From: Sulfitobacter sediminilitoris
GTDB lineage: Bacteria; Pseudomonadota; Alphaproteobacteria; Rhodobacterales; Rhodobacteraceae
Assembly (NCBI RefSeq): GCF_010667575.1
Contig: NZ_JAABNT010000015.1
Span: forward strand, 1 to 64,000
Direction of reading: 5' to 3'
DNA: 64,000 bases
The notes under the pieces were generated by a model. That model saw nothing but the letters and a program-made list of their open reading frames with translations. It was not told the origin of the DNA and searched no databases. How positions within the stretch are numbered: position 1 is the stretch's first letter; every line of letters begins with the position of its first letter. Positions 28,514 through 38,143 of this stretch are shown here, piece after piece. A program made the position numbers and the translations under genes.

Positions 28514-29680
28514 ATGCGTGGCATCAGCTTCATTACAGCAACGTTCGTCTTCGCGTTCTGCGCCCAGATACTGGCGGCTCAGGGCCGTCCGGCTGGTGTT
28601 GTGACAGAAATTGTTGAAACCAAATTCATGGCCGAAACTGTCACCGTCTTTGGCGAAATCGTAACGGGCCGCGAAAGTGCGGTTGCCGCCCGGGTGGCCG
28701 GTGTGGCAGAAAGCGTTCCCTTGCGCGTGGGTGATCTGGTGTCTGCGGGTGATGTACTTGCCCAACTGGACACTGAATTATTAACCATCGAGGTAGATCA
28801 GTCGCGGGCAGAAATTGATATCGCCAAGGCAGGGCTCACGGTCGCCGATGCGCAGTTAGAGCGGACGGACAAAGCGCTCAGGCGGGCTGAGACCCTGAAA
28901 GCAAACTCAACCATTCCTCAGGCGCAGTTTGACGAACGCACAAGTGACTATGCCGTTGCACTGGGCAACCAACAGCAGGCCAGTGCCCGCGTCAGAGCCG
29001 CCGAAAATGCGCTGAAACAGGCAGAGTACCGATTAAATAACGCGACTGTCCGCGCGCCTTTTGACGCCATCGTGCTGCAGGTCACAACAGAAAAAGGGCA
29101 GTTCATCGCTGCTGGCAGTCAGGTCGCAACCCTATTGGATCAAAGCGCCATGGAGGTTGAGGCAAACGTGCCCGCCCGCTTTATCAGCGCGTTGCGACCG
29201 GCGCAAAGTGTCGAGGCGCGCACTGACACAGGTGGCGCGCTGGGGTTGGAGCTTCGGGCGATCTTGCCGACTGAATTTTCAGCAACACGCACCCGGCCTG
29301 TGAGGTTCACGATCACCAGCCCCGACGCAAGCGTTGCGGTAGGTCAGACAGTTACGCTCGAAATCCCGGTCAGCGCCCCGAACGAGGTATTGGTGGTGCC
29401 AAAAGATGCACTTGTGCAGGCACAGGGTGGCTGGAGCGTTTTTGTCAACGCAGAAGGCAAAGCCCAGCCCCGCACTGTTGAGATTGGGGCCGCCCTTGAA
29501 GGCGGTTTCGCCGTGCTTTCAGGCCTATCCGCTGGCGATGAGGTTGTCGTGCGCGGAAACGAACGCCTGCGTCCCGGGCAGGATATTGCCCCATCTGGGG
29601 CACGCCCAGCTGCTGCGAACGGCACACCTGCAGCAACAGGTGCCGCCGCAGATGACACGCCCTCGCAGGGCCAGGATTAA
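28514..29680 (+). CDS. RND efflux periplasmic adaptor (HlyD/AcrA type)
   Basis: 388 residues, starting at ATG 28514 with AAGGGT six bases ahead; an open frame upstream to 28295 is probably not coding. A signal-peptide-like N terminus (GISFITATFVFAFCAQILAA) is followed by the lipoyl halves (VAARVAGVAESVPLRVGDLV), an alpha-hairpin rich in Ala, Gln and Arg, and beta-barrel segments. It bridges the inner-membrane RND pump to an outer-membrane channel, which is not encoded here. The pump gene starts five bases after its stop. Confidence 0.87.
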   Translation: MRGISFITATFVFAFCAQILAAQGRPAGVVTEIVETKFMAETVTVFGEIVTGRESAVAARVAGVAESVPLRVGDLVSAGDVLAQLDTELLTIEVDQSRAEIDIAKAGLTVADAQLERTDKALRRAETLKANSTIPQAQFDERTSDYAVALGNQQQASARVRAAENALKQAEYRLNNATVRAPFDAIVLQVTTEKGQFIAAGSQVATLLDQSAMEVEANVPARFISALRPAQSVEARTDTGGALGLELRAILPTEFSATRTRPVRFTITSPDASVAVGQTVTLEIPVSAPNEVLVVPKDALVQAQGGWSVFVNAEGKAQPRTVEIGAALEGGFAVLSGLSAGDEVVVRGNERLRPGQDIAPSGARPAAANGTPAATGAAADDTPSQGQD

Positions 29681-29685
29681 CTGAA

Positions 29686-32600
29686 ATGGACCCAATCCGC
29701 GCCGCCATCGAACGCCCCATCGCCGTGATTGCCATCGTGATCATGGCTGTTCTTTTTGGCATTCTCGCTCTCACGCGCATCCCGGTCCAGCTTGCCCCGG
29801 ATGTCCGCAAGCCAGTTGTGGTGGTTGAAACCAACTGGCCCGGTGCCGCCCCGGCAGAAATTGAACGCGAAATCATCAATCCGCAAGAAGACGCGTTCCG
29901 TGGCCTGGAAGGGCTTGAGATCATGTCCAGCCGTGCCCGAACAGGCCGCGCATCCGTCACGATGGAGTTCGCGGTTGGCTCTGACATGGGTGACATCCTT
30001 TTGCTGGTTTCTAACCGCCTTGAGCGGGTTGGCGGATACCCAAGCGAAGCGGGCGAGCCCACGCTGAATACATCCGGCTCAGACGACAGCCCAATTGCCT
30101 GGGTCATGGTGCGTGCCACCGCTGACACAGCAAGAGCGCTGCCCGAATACGGGGATTTCATCGAAGACGTTGTCAAGGAACGGCTTGAGCGGGTCGATGG
30201 TGTCTCGACCGTCAATGTCTTTGGTGGCGTTTCCCGCGAATTACAGATTGTCATCAAGCCCGAGGAACTGGCCCGCTTTGGCCTGACCATCCCTGCCGTC
30301 GTGGCGCGGCTGCGGGCCGAGAATGTCAGCCTGTCCGCAGGCGATGTAGAAGAAGGCAAGCGCCGTTACGTGGTACGTGCGGATGGCAACCTGAACACCG
30401 TCGCGGCAATCGAAAGCGTTGTCCTGCGCAGCGAAAGCCAGGGCCGCTCGGGCGCGCTGGGACGGGTCCGCGTCGCAGACGTGGCGCAGGTCGCCTTCGC
30501 CTACAAGGACAAGACAACCCGCCTGCGCTTTCGCGGCGAGCCAGCACTGGCCTTCAACATTGTCCGGGAACAGGGCGCCAATGTGATCACCACCATGGCC
30601 GAAGTGAAAGAGGTGATCGAAGAGCTCAAGGCAGGTCCTGTCGCAGCCAATAACCTCCAACTTGAACAGGTCTATGATGAGACGATCTATATCGAAGGGG
30701 CGATTGATCTGGTCACTCAGAACATCTGGATCGGCGGACTGCTGGCAGCGGGTGTCCTGCTGATCTTCTTGCGCAGCCCGCGCGCTACGCTTGTGATCAG
30801 CATGGCTATCCCAGTGTCAATCGTGGCGACCTTTGTGGCCATGGCCGCGACGGGGCGCACACTGAACGTTATTTCGCTTGCTGGAATCGCGTTTGCCGTA
30901 GGCATGATTGTGGACGCCGCGATCGTTGTGCTTGAGAACATCTACCGATTGCGTGAGCAGGGCAAATCAAGGCGAGAGGCCGCCTACATCGGTGCAAAGC
31001 AAGTCTGGGGTGCAATCCTTGTCTCGGCTCTGACCACGGTACTCGTTTTCATCCCGATCCTTGTCATGCAACTGGAAGCAGGCCAGCTTTTCCGGGATAT
31101 CGCTGTCGCAATATCGGTCTCGGTTCTGCTTTCCCTGATTGTGGCAGTTACCGTCATACCCGCTCTGTCCAGTCGCTTGCTGAAAGAAGGCAAGACCAGC
31201 ACTTTCCCCCTGCCCGGCATCGATCATTTCGGGCGCGGTTTCAGCTGGCTGATCATGGCCTACGTACGCCTTACGGTACGTTTCCGCGTCGCTGGGCTAA
31301 TCACGGTTGCGGCCATCGCGACGGGGGCCAGCCTTGCCGCGTGGGCTTTTCTGCCGAAGCTTGAGTATCTGCCCGAAGGCAACCGCAACCTCGTCTTCGG
31401 GCTGATTATCCCACCGCCGGGCTATAATCTGGACACGACAGAAACCATCGCCCAGCGCATCGAAGCAGTGGCCGAACCAATGTGGCAGGCCCGCCCGGCG
31501 ACCGAGACCGCAGATGGCCGTCCCGCGCTCAACTCCTTCTTTTTTGTGGCCACCCCGGGCAACAGCTTTGTCGGGGCCGCCGCCGTCGATGGCACCCGCG
31601 TGGCCGAAGTAATCCCGATCCTGTCGCGCCCGATCTTTGCAGAACCGGGCACCTTTGGTTTCATGACACAGCCTTCGCTTTTTGGGCGGGGTGTTGGTGG
31701 GGGCCGTACTATCGAACTGAATATCTCTGGTGATGAACTGGAGGACATCCTGAGTGTGGCAGGTCGTGCTGCGGGTATTGTTGGCCGGCTGCTGCCCCGA
31801 TCAGAGGGCCACCAGTTTCGACCCATTCCCGGCCTTGAACTGGGCGCGCCTGAATTGCGGCTGATACCTGATCGCGTGCGATTGGCAGATGCCGGGTTGT
31901 CCACCCAAGACCTTGCCGCCACGGTGGATGCCTATAACGACGGGCTGCGCGTTGCCGAAATCAACGTGGGCAATCGGCGGCTGGACTTGACCCTCAAGGG
32001 CGACAGCGCCGCGCTGCGGGGTCAACGCACCCAAGACGTGGGTTCTTTCCCGGTTGTCACCCCATCAGGTCAGATCGTGCCGACGTCCGAACTGGCCGAG
32101 GTTCGCGTGACGGCTGGGCCAACTGAAATCCGCCACCTCGAACGCCTGCGCACCATTACATTGGAGGTGCGCCCATCGGACGCCCTCCCCCTCGAAGCCG
32201 CGGTTGAGCTGCTGGAAACCGAAGTCATTGCCGCGCTGGCGGATCAGGGCCTGCCGCCGGGTGTGCGCCTGTCTGTATCCGGTACCGCCGATCAGCTGTC
32301 CCAGACATGGAACGCCATCCAGATCAATTTGGCCGTTGCCATGGTGATCGTATTTCTGGTGATGGCAATCCTGTTTGAATCCTTCCTTCTGCCACTGGTC
32401 GTTATGATTTCCGTCCCTGTCGCTGCTGCAGGAGGCGTGGGCGGTCTTGTTGTACTCAACCTCGTCGGAACGCAGCCGCTTGATATGCTGACGCTGCTGG
32501 GCTTTGTCATTCTGGTGGGGATCGTGGTAAACAACGCGATCCTGATCGTACACCAAACGCTGTATCATCTGCGTGACGATGGCATGGAACCGGTCGCTGC

Positions 32601-32856
32601 CATCGAAGAAGCCACGCGCAACCGTATCCGCCCGATCTTTATGTCCACGCTCACGTCAATTTGCGGAATGCTGCCGCTCGTCCTGTTCCCCGGTGCAGGA
32701 TCGGAACTTTATCGCGGGTTGGGCGCTGTTGTGGTTGGTGGGCTTTCTATGTCTGCGTTTCTGACGCTTCTGACGGTCCCCCCGCTGTTGCGACTTGTGC
32801 TGTCAGCGCGACCGGCGGAAGCCGAAGCAGGTCCGACACCCGTTGCGGCAGAGTGA
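29686..32856 (+). CDS. RND efflux transporter permease
   Basis: 1056 residues with the two-fold AcrB-like arrangement: membrane helix 1, a large periplasmic loop, helices 2-6, and a repeat of the same. The TM4 motif reads GMIVDAAIVVLENI, so the first proton-relay Asp is kept (Asp410) but the second is Ala411. In TM10 the AcrB lysine is replaced by Asn949 (VVNNAILIV). It may therefore use a different proton path or substrate class from AcrB. Coupled to the adaptor gene. Its stop at 32856 is where the decayed permease homology begins on the other strand. Confidence 0.9.
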   Translation: MDPIRAAIERPIAVIAIVIMAVLFGILALTRIPVQLAPDVRKPVVVVETNWPGAAPAEIEREIINPQEDAFRGLEGLEIMSSRARTGRASVTMEFAVGSDMGDILLLVSNRLERVGGYPSEAGEPTLNTSGSDDSPIAWVMVRATADTARALPEYGDFIEDVVKERLERVDGVSTVNVFGGVSRELQIVIKPEELARFGLTIPAVVARLRAENVSLSAGDVEEGKRRYVVRADGNLNTVAAIESVVLRSESQGRSGALGRVRVADVAQVAFAYKDKTTRLRFRGEPALAFNIVREQGANVITTMAEVKEVIEELKAGPVAANNLQLEQVYDETIYIEGAIDLVTQNIWIGGLLAAGVLLIFLRSPRATLVISMAIPVSIVATFVAMAATGRTLNVISLAGIAFAVGMIVDAAIVVLENIYRLREQGKSRREAAYIGAKQVWGAILVSALTTVLVFIPILVMQLEAGQLFRDIAVAISVSVLLSLIVAVTVIPALSSRLLKEGKTSTFPLPGIDHFGRGFSWLIMAYVRLTVRFRVAGLITVAAIATGASLAAWAFLPKLEYLPEGNRNLVFGLIIPPPGYNLDTTETIAQRIEAVAEPMWQARPATETADGRPALNSFFFVATPGNSFVGAAAVDGTRVAEVIPILSRPIFAEPGTFGFMTQPSLFGRGVGGGRTIELNISGDELEDILSVAGRAAGIVGRLLPRSEGHQFRPIPGLELGAPELRLIPDRVRLADAGLSTQDLAATVDAYNDGLRVAEINVGNRRLDLTLKGDSAALRGQRTQDVGSFPVVTPSGQIVPTSELAEVRVTAGPTEIRHLERLRTITLEVRPSDALPLEAAVELLETEVIAALADQGLPPGVRLSVSGTADQLSQTWNAIQINLAVAMVIVFLVMAILFESFLLPLVVMISVPVAAAGGVGGLVVLNLVGTQPLDMLTLLGFVILVGIVVNNAILIVHQTLYHLRDDGMEPVAAIEEATRNRIRPIFMSTLTSICGMLPLVLFPGAGSELYRGLGAVVVGGLSMSAFLTLLTVPPLLRLVLSARPAEAEAGPTPVAAE

Positions 32857-33464
32857 GCGCGCACAAGACAGATCAGCGTCACGAAAGGCGTCCACATCCA
32901 CGTATCCACGATCACGATAGACCATGGCGCCAGATCAACAGACCCCAGCATTTCAATGCTCGACGGATCCTTGTCAGTGAAAAACGCGAAAATATTGTTA
33001 AACAGTCCGATCTGCGGCCGGTACAGGAATTTCCAGAAGTTGCCGACGACGGCGGGTGACAACATCATCGGCAGCACAATAATTGTCGTCCACAGATCGT
33101 TGCCCTTAAACTTCTTGTTCATGAGATATGCCAGCGCGAAGCCGATCAGCACCTAAAAGAAAATCGTCCAGAACAGGAAATGCGCCGTCGCCTGCATGTT
33201 CAGCCAGATGTCGGTATCGCTCAGGATGTGCTCGTTGTTGCGCAGTCCAACCCACTCTGGCTCACGATTCAAACGGTTGGCTTCGAAGTTGGTAAAGCTC
33301 TGCCGGATCGTCCAGATCAGCGGAAAGATACTGATCGCCAGCAGCAGGAAAATCGTGGGGCCAACGAAGATCCACGCAATCGCGCGGTCGCTGAGACCTT
33401 TGATCTTGCACGCCACACGGGATGGCGTGGCCTTGGCGGCAATCGTGGCAGGGGTGTCCGACAT
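32857..33464 (-). pseudogene. Broken sugar ABC transporter permease (MalF-like)
   Basis: The first 103 codons read as a MalF-type permease (IAWIFVGPTIFLLLAISIFP...), then an in-frame TAG at 33153-33155 interrupts it. The same frame continues immediately with VLIGFALAYLMNKKFKGNDL and later WTPFVTLICLV. Homology ends at about 32860, next to the RND stop codon, so roughly the last third including the EAA loop is missing. One nonsense mutation plus a 3' deletion: non-functional. Confidence 0.8.
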
Positions 33465-33529
33465 AAAGACGCAGCTTCCTTGGGGTCAGGCGGAATCAGT
33501 CCCGCCCGACCAATAAAGAAAAGGGGGTG

Positions 33530-33547
33530 GGCGGGGTTTTCCCCGCC
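33530..33547 (-). other. Stem-loop between decayed binding-protein and permease genes
   Basis: A perfect seven-base stem (GGCGGGG with CCCCGCC) closes a TTTT loop. On the minus strand it is followed at a short distance by a T-rich stretch, so it could once have been a partial terminator after the binding-protein gene. Confidence 0.55.
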
Positions 33548-33556
33548 TCGCGCTGG

Positions 33557-34709
33557 TTACAGTTTGCCTTCGCCCTCAAAGACTTCGGTCCAGTCCTCAG
33601 CCAGCTTGTCCAAGGCGTCCTATGCGGTGCCTTGAATGGCCACCCAGATCCCACCACTTGGCCTGCACGTCCGGCTGTGCGAACCATTTGATGTATTCAA
33701 GCACGGCATCCAGCTTGTCCGAATTAGTCACAACCGAGATGCCCTGCCCGCCCAAGGTCGAACCTTCCTTTTTCTGCGGCGGGTTCACGAAAAAACCGAT
33801 CTTGTCACACCCCGTATGCGGATCAGCATAAAGCCCCGGGAAGAAGGCGAACCAGTTCATCGCCAAGGCAAATTGACCGGATTTGAACGCATCCAGCGAT
33901 TCACCCGTGTAAGCGTTTGTGTAGCCCGGAGGTGTCGCGGTCTTGTAGAACTCCTTGTGGAGCTCCAGCGCCTCGACAGCTTCGGGTGAGTTCACAGCAC
34001 CTTCCATGTCAAGGTAACCGGGTGTGTTCTCGTACTTGAAGCCCCACGGATAGAGCGCCAAGGTAATACCCATCGTGATCCCTTCCGGTCCACGCTCGGT
34101 AAAGATCGCTGCGCCGTAAACCGTCTTGACATCAATCTCGCGGCCCTTGAAGAATTGTGCGATTTCCAGCATTTCTTTCTGGCTCTTGGGCTCGCCCAAT
34201 TCGCGGCCTGTGGCGTCCTTGAACGCGGCGCAGATGTCATCCCGCGCAAACCAATCCTTGCGCCAGAAGCAGCCGTTCGCGTCCCCTATCGCGGGCAATG
34301 CGTAGAAGTTCGGCGTGCCTTTAGGTCATGTGGAGTACGCGCAAACGGTCGCATAGGCAAAATCTCCCATGCTGATACCTTCGGCATCGAAGAAGTCGTC
34401 CAGCTTGACGTAGTGACCGTTTTCCCCGCCACCGCCGATCCACCGCATATCGCCGATCAACAGGTCGCAAAGCTTGCCGCCTGAGTTCAATTCGTTCAGC
34501 ATGCGGTCTGCGAAATTGGGCCGCGGGATGAACTCAAAACTCATGTTGTGGCCGGACTGCGCTTCGAATGCCTTGCTCAGTTCGACCAGCGCGTTCGCCG
34601 GGTCCCACGCGGCCCGGCACAGCGTCAGGTCTTCCGCCTGAGCGCCGCTCGCAAACGAAGCAGCCGCAATGCTCAACGCGCTGGCGGATGCCAGTTTCAA
34701 ATTCTTCAT
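33557..34709 (-). pseudogene. Broken sugar ABC transporter binding-protein gene
   Basis: It starts at 34709 with a GGGAGG site and a signal peptide (LASASALSIAAASFASGAQA), and reads as a MalE-like protein. An in-frame TGA at 34326-34328 (probably from a Trp codon) interrupts it, and the same frame continues with PKGTPNFYALPAIGDANG. After WWDLGG (about 33650) an internal deletion shifts the frame; the normal end (ALDKLAEDWTEVFEGEGKL) is found in another frame, closing at TAA 33557-33559. At least three lesions show long-standing decay. Confidence 0.82.
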
Positions 34710-34972
34710 GATGTTTCCTCCCAGTATGAAGTCGACGGCTTCTTTAATTCTGTTCCGAACCGTCGATCTGATCGTCAAAACGCTATTTGAGGTACGCCCC
34801 TCAATTATGAAAGAGGAATACGTAACGCATTGATTTAACTTATATTAATCCGCACCACCAAGCGACCAGCCACGCGTCCCCAGACAAAGATCAAAGCCTG
34901 CTCTTTCTTTTCCCGGTCCTACAAATATGGTTCTGAGACCTTCAAGAAGCACGTCCTTCAACACATCAAAGA

Positions 34973-35233
34973 GATGCGCCGCCCCTGAACGGAGAGGTCA
35001 AAGAACTTTGCTACTACCCGACAAAGGGTCTCAACGCGCAAACACTGGACAAGGTATCTCTATCACCGGGCCAAGGGCTCCCATTGTACAGCGCTTTCGG
35101 CTTTGCCCGACCCGGCAGCGGCTTTGACCCTGACAACCCGAAACCCTTGCCCAAGACAGTATTTCTTTCTGATGGCAGCTCCCGGAATTTATCGTTTCCG
35201 CCGTTGGCTGATCCATTCTATCAATACCCATGA
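34973..35233 (+). pseudogene. MOSC-domain protein N-terminal fragment
   Basis: The frame reads VKELCYYPTKGLNAQ, then LSPGQGLPLYSAFGFARP and SGFDPDNPKPLPKTVFL, which matches the N-terminal beta-barrel of MOSC-domain (molybdenum-cofactor-sulfurase-like) proteins. No start codon or ribosome site is evident and it ends at TGA 35231-35233, overlapping the LysR start, with the rest of the protein missing. The family call is by memory of conserved residues only. Confidence 0.5.
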
Positions 35234-36108
35234 AGTTTGATCAGATCAGAACATTCCTTTGGGTTGCCCGCCTTGGCGGCTTTCGAAAGGCAGCCGAGCG
35301 GCTGCACTTATCACAACCCGCCGTCTCGACCCGCATTGCCAACCTTGAGGACGAACTCCGCGTTCCGCTTTTTGAACGCGGCCCCGGCGATCTGGTACTG
35401 ACCAAACACGGCACCCTTCTGCTCTCCTACGCGGAACAGATGCTTTTCGTCGAAGAAGAGATCAAACAGCGCGTTGCGAACCCATCCGAGGCAGAAGGTC
35501 TGTTCCGCGTCGGCGCCTCCGAGACGATCGCACAATCATGGCTGCCGGATTTTCTCAAAGCCTTCAGCCAGCAATACCCCCGTGTGAACGTCGATCTGAC
35601 CGTCGACATCTCACTCAACCTGCGCGCGGCCCTATTGGAGCGGCGCCTTGATCTGGCGTTTCTGATGGGACCAGTTTCTGAATTCACAGTCGAGAACGTC
35701 CCCCTGCCCCCCTTCGATCTGCATTGGTATCGCGCCACCTCGAATCCACTGACAGACCTCGACCAGATACCGGTCATTTCGTATTCCAGCAAAACACGGC
35801 CCTACCGTGAATTGATGTCGGAACTCTCCAAACGCATCGGCCCTAAGGCTCGCGTGTTTGCTTCGGCCTCCCTGTCGGCCAGTCTCAAGATGATCGCCGC
35901 GGGAATCGCTGTGGGGCCCTACCCGCGCGCCTTGGCCGAAGAGTACCTGTCTTCAGGTCAGATCGTCGAATTCAACCCCGGTTTCTCATTACAGCCGCTC
36001 GAGTTTACGGCCTCCTATCTCTCCGAACCGCGCAGCTTCCTCGTTGAAACCAGTGCAAAAATGGCCCGCGACGTCGCGCAAGGCTGGGACACCTCTCATC
36101 CAAGCTGA
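35230..36108 (+). CDS. LysR-family transcriptional regulator
   Basis: 292 residues with the LysR helix-turn-helix at about 1-60 (FRKAAERLHLSQPAVSTRIANLE) and a C-terminal substrate-binding domain. It lies 94 bases upstream of, and in line with, the DUF1445 gene and the first TRAP operon, so it probably controls them. The 94-base gap is AT-rich and could hold the promoter. The ATG overlaps the end of the MOSC fragment and has no clear Shine-Dalgarno sequence. Confidence 0.85.
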   Translation: MKFDQIRTFLWVARLGGFRKAAERLHLSQPAVSTRIANLEDELRVPLFERGPGDLVLTKHGTLLLSYAEQMLFVEEEIKQRVANPSEAEGLFRVGASETIAQSWLPDFLKAFSQQYPRVNVDLTVDISLNLRAALLERRLDLAFLMGPVSEFTVENVPLPPFDLHWYRATSNPLTDLDQIPVISYSSKTRPYRELMSELSKRIGPKARVFASASLSASLKMIAAGIAVGPYPRALAEEYLSSGQIVEFNPGFSLQPLEFTASYLSEPRSFLVETSAKMARDVAQGWDTSHPS

Positions 36109-36202
36109 CATTCACAAATTCTATTGGTCCTGATCTAAAATGATAATTTGCATAAATACGTACATTTTGTGATGCTTTGCAGACATCTCGAAAGGTGCCC
36201 GC

Positions 36203-37027
36203 ATGAAAGACACGTCCGTTTCTCATTCTGATCTCAGGGGGCTGCCCGCCGATAAGGTTCGGGCAGCGATCAGAAGCGGGGACTATGCCGGTCACACGGC
36301 TGGTCTGGCCGCAGGCAAGCTTCAGTGTAACCTCGCTATTCTCCCCGAGGTCTACGCACTGGACTTCCTGCGGTTCTGCCAACGCAATCCCAAGCCCTGC
36401 CCGCTGGTGGGTGTTGGCGATACAGGCGATCCGATGCTACCCACGCTAGGTCGTGACATCGACATCCGCACCGACGTGCCCAAATACCGCGTCTTCAAAG
36501 ATGGCGTGATGGCAGCAGAGGTTACGGACATCACCGATATCTGGCAGGACGATCTGGTGACCGTCGCTCTTGGCTGCTCATTCACGTTTGAAAACGCCCT
36601 GCTGCGCAATGACATCCCCGTCCGCCACATCGACACAGGCCGCAACGTCCCGATGTACCGTAGCAACATTGACCTGACGCCCGCCGGTCCCTTTGCTGGT
36701 CAGATGGTCGTAACCATGCGCCCAATCCCTCAGGCACAGGTCGAAGAAGCTCGCCAGATCAGTGCCCGCTTCCCGCAAGCCCACGGGGCGCCTATCGCGA
36801 CCGGCGATCCAGCCGACATTGGCATCGCTGACCTGTCTCAGCCTGATTGGGGCGATGCTGTCGAAATCAAACCCGGCGAAGTGCCTGTTTATTGGGCTTG
36901 CGGCGTGACACCGCAAAACGTTCTTCTGGCGGCCAAGCTTCCGCTTTGCATCACCCATTCACCGGGTCACATGCTGATTTCGGACGTTGCCGAAGACGCA
37001 GAAACAACGATCCTCAAACCCGAATAA
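36203..37027 (+). CDS. Putative hydro-lyase / D-glutamate cyclase-like protein (DUF1445)
   Basis: 274 residues of the DUF1445 (COG4336, YcsI) family. Conserved stretches include LQCNLAILP, ALGCSFTFENAL, TMRPIP and VYWACGVTPQN followed by THSPGHMLISD. The only biochemically defined relative known to me is mammalian D-glutamate cyclase, which dehydrates D-glutamate to 5-oxo-D-proline; bacterial members are usually called hydro-lyases and are often beside TRAP or LamB/YcsF genes. An AAAGG site precedes the ATG. It leads a TRAP operon, so it may act on the imported compound. Confidence 0.82.
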   Translation: MKDTSVSHSDLRGLPADKVRAAIRSGDYAGHTAGLAAGKLQCNLAILPEVYALDFLRFCQRNPKPCPLVGVGDTGDPMLPTLGRDIDIRTDVPKYRVFKDGVMAAEVTDITDIWQDDLVTVALGCSFTFENALLRNDIPVRHIDTGRNVPMYRSNIDLTPAGPFAGQMVVTMRPIPQAQVEEARQISARFPQAHGAPIATGDPADIGIADLSQPDWGDAVEIKPGEVPVYWACGVTPQNVLLAAKLPLCITHSPGHMLISDVAEDAETTILKPE

Positions 37028-37051
37028 CCAAATCAACAAGGAGTATCTCTC

Positions 37052-38083
37052 ATGAGAAAAGCACTATCCATTCTGGCCGCCACAACGGCATTGGCAGCAC
37101 CTGCTGTTGCCGAGAACCTTTCTGTCGTCGGAAGCTGGTCCAGCCTGCCACTGCACCAGCAGTACGAAGCCCCCTTCTGGAGTGAAACACTTCCCGCTGC
37201 CTCAAACGGCGATCTCACGGTTGAGTTGACAACCCATAACCAGATGAGCCTTGGCCTTGGCGACATCTACCCGCTGCTGGGTCAGGGCGTCTATGACGTC
37301 GCAATGACAGTTGCCGACTACGCCGTTGCCGACGCGCCAGAGCTTGAGGGCCTCGACGTCCCGCTGCTCGCCCTGACCGCCGATGAAGCCCGCGCCATGG
37401 TCGACGCTGCCCGCCCGATGGTAACCGACATCTACCACGACCGGTTCAATAGCCACGTACTGGCCATCGCGCCCTACCCGCCGCAGGTTGTCTTCTGTAA
37501 CCACGAAATCAGCAATCTGGGCGATCTGGAAGGCCTCAAGGTGCGCGCCTCTGGCCGGATGACCGCGAAATTGCTCGAAGCTCTGGGTGCCGAGGGCGTA
37601 AACGTATCCTTCTCCGAAGTGCCTGGCGCGCTGCAAAACGGCGTTGTCGATTGCGCCGTGACCGGTGCGGGTTCGGGCTATTCTGCGGGCTGGTGGGAAG
37701 TCTCCACACACCTGCTGCCGATCCCTCTGGGCGGCTGGGATTCCGTCGTGACAGCCATGAACCTCGACAAGTGGAACAGCCTGAGCGACGACCAAAAGGC
37801 GCTCATCGAAGGCGAAATCAAGACGGGCTTCGAAGATCCCGCATGGGCCAGCGCGCAGGACGCCTTGGTCAACGACATCGCCTGCCTGACCGGTAACGGC
37901 GAATGCCCCTCGGGGGATGCACGCTCCATGACGCTCGTGGAAGTGAGCGACGAAGACTTCGCCCGCGCCCGTGAAATCCTGACCGGTGAAGTGCTGCCCG
38001 AATGGGCGGAGCGCGCAGGCGGGGACTGGGCTGCACGCTGGAACGACAGTGTTGGCAAAGTTGTGGGCGTGACCATCAACTAA
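37052..38083 (+). CDS. dctP: TRAP transporter solute-binding protein DctP (set 1)
   Basis: 343 residues with a signal peptide (MRKALSILAATTALAAPAVA) and an AAGGAG site. The DctP fold is recognisable in LPLHQQYEAPFWSE and LEGLKVRASGRMTAKLLEALG, where the Arg is the usual carboxylate-binding residue. It captures an organic acid in the periplasm for DctQM. It follows the DUF1445 gene by 24 bases. Confidence 0.88.
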   Translation: MRKALSILAATTALAAPAVAENLSVVGSWSSLPLHQQYEAPFWSETLPAASNGDLTVELTTHNQMSLGLGDIYPLLGQGVYDVAMTVADYAVADAPELEGLDVPLLALTADEARAMVDAARPMVTDIYHDRFNSHVLAIAPYPPQVVFCNHEISNLGDLEGLKVRASGRMTAKLLEALGAEGVNVSFSEVPGALQNGVVDCAVTGAGSGYSAGWWEVSTHLLPIPLGGWDSVVTAMNLDKWNSLSDDQKALIEGEIKTGFEDPAWASAQDALVNDIACLTGNGECPSGDARSMTLVEVSDEDFARAREILTGEVLPEWAERAGGDWAARWNDSVGKVVGVTIN

Positions 38084-38090
38084 GACCTAT

Positions 38091-38118
38091 GGCGAGGGTC
38101 ACGCAGCTGACCCTCGCC
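38091..38118 (+). other. Stem-loop between dctP and dctQ (set 1)
   Basis: A perfect 11-base stem (38091-38101 with 38108-38118, GGCGAGGGTCA / TGACCCTCGCC) closes a six-base loop, eight bases after the dctP stop. There is no U-run, so it is probably a 3'-end stabiliser for dctP mRNA rather than a terminator. Confidence 0.7.
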
Positions 38119-38143
38119 TGAAAGCCATTCGCCAAAAGAGGGC

